NCBI RefSeq assembly: GCF_019655055.1
Contig: NZ_BPFA01000017.1
Location: 1 to 64,000 of the forward strand
Length of the DNA: 64,000 nucleotides
Direction: 5' to 3'
Origin: Shewanella sp. MBTL60-112-B2
Lineage (GTDB): Bacteria > Pseudomonadota > Gammaproteobacteria > Enterobacterales > Shewanellaceae
Part shown: one piece after another, positions 63,927 to 64,000 of the stretch
Layout: every line of letters starts with the position of its first letter
Position numbering within the stretch: the stretch's first letter is position 1
Notes under the pieces: generated by a model
Database searches by the model: none
What the model was told of the DNA's origin: nothing
The model's input: only the letters and a program-made list of their open reading frames with translations
Made by a program: the position numbers and the translations under genes

Positions 63927-63940
63927 TTGATCTAGATCAA
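63927..63940. promoter_or_regulatory. FNR/EtrA-type box
   Basis: TTGATCTAGATCAA, a perfect match to the FNR consensus TTGAT-N4-ATCAA. It lies 34 bp before the ATG of the 39-residue ORF and near the window edge, so it may serve that gene, one on the plus strand outside the window, or both. Shewanella FNR homologue EtrA and Crp bind related sequences. Confidence 0.65.
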
Positions 63941-64000
63941 TTTTTGCGGTCATTATAGAGTTCCATCACAGGAATAGGAAGTCTATTTAGCCATTAATTC

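Overview
The window looks like the chromosome of a marine gammaproteobacterium, most probably Shewanella. This rests on conserved gene neighbourhoods and protein similarity recalled from memory: dnaX-ybaB-recR-htpG-cnoX-adk-hemH-gsk, lolCDE next to a PilZ gene and mfd, cysB next to topA, astB, and small families such as DUF2986. No search was run, so the genus is an inference. I saw no rRNA, tRNA, CRISPR array, transposase, integrase or prophage.

Positions 1-4480 are accessory DNA. They hold a probable single integron gene cassette (orphan ORF plus a folded attC site), three copies of a dispersed structured repeat, and a large lipoprotein with pentapeptide repeats and a glycine-rich C-terminus. 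Positions 4.5-8.4 kb carry a radical SAM protein, an enoyl-CoA hydratase-like gene divergent from a LysR regulator with a clear palindrome, and an exported MTA/SAH nucleosidase. Positions 8.5-13.6 kb are a TetR-MFP-RND efflux operon with a strong operator. Positions 13.7-18.4 kb carry yqfB, a DUF2986 gene, a MATE transporter, a potassium channel, an L,D-transpeptidase and yecM. Positions 18.5-21.5 kb are an HlyD-DUF2955-MarR efflux operon headed by two MarR-type operators. Positions 21.7-24.9 kb hold a small membrane protein, a secreted alpha/beta hydrolase, an M14 peptidase and a STAS-like protein.

Positions 25.2-39.2 kb are mostly housekeeping: lolCDE (lipoprotein release), a PilZ protein, mfd, a CsiV-family protein, acylphosphatase, a 362-bp MITE-like element, YcfP, nagZ, L-serine dehydratase and cysB. 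Positions 39.4-49.6 kb hold a membrane-anchored unknown, topA, astB, an Ig-like lipoprotein with calcium-loop motifs, a dicarboxylate/amino-acid:cation symporter and an acetyltransferase. Positions 49.7-64 kb form a minus-strand block read in the order ybaN, apt, dnaX, ybaB, two unknown genes, recR, htpG, cnoX, adk, hemH, gsk.

The most interesting points are the integron-type cassette at the left end, a probable programmed -1 frameshift in dnaX with a much enlarged tau linker, two unknown genes separating ybaB from recR, a 39-residue membrane protein beside a perfect FNR-type box at the right end, and several well-formed operators. I found no convincing new multi-gene defence or biosynthetic system.
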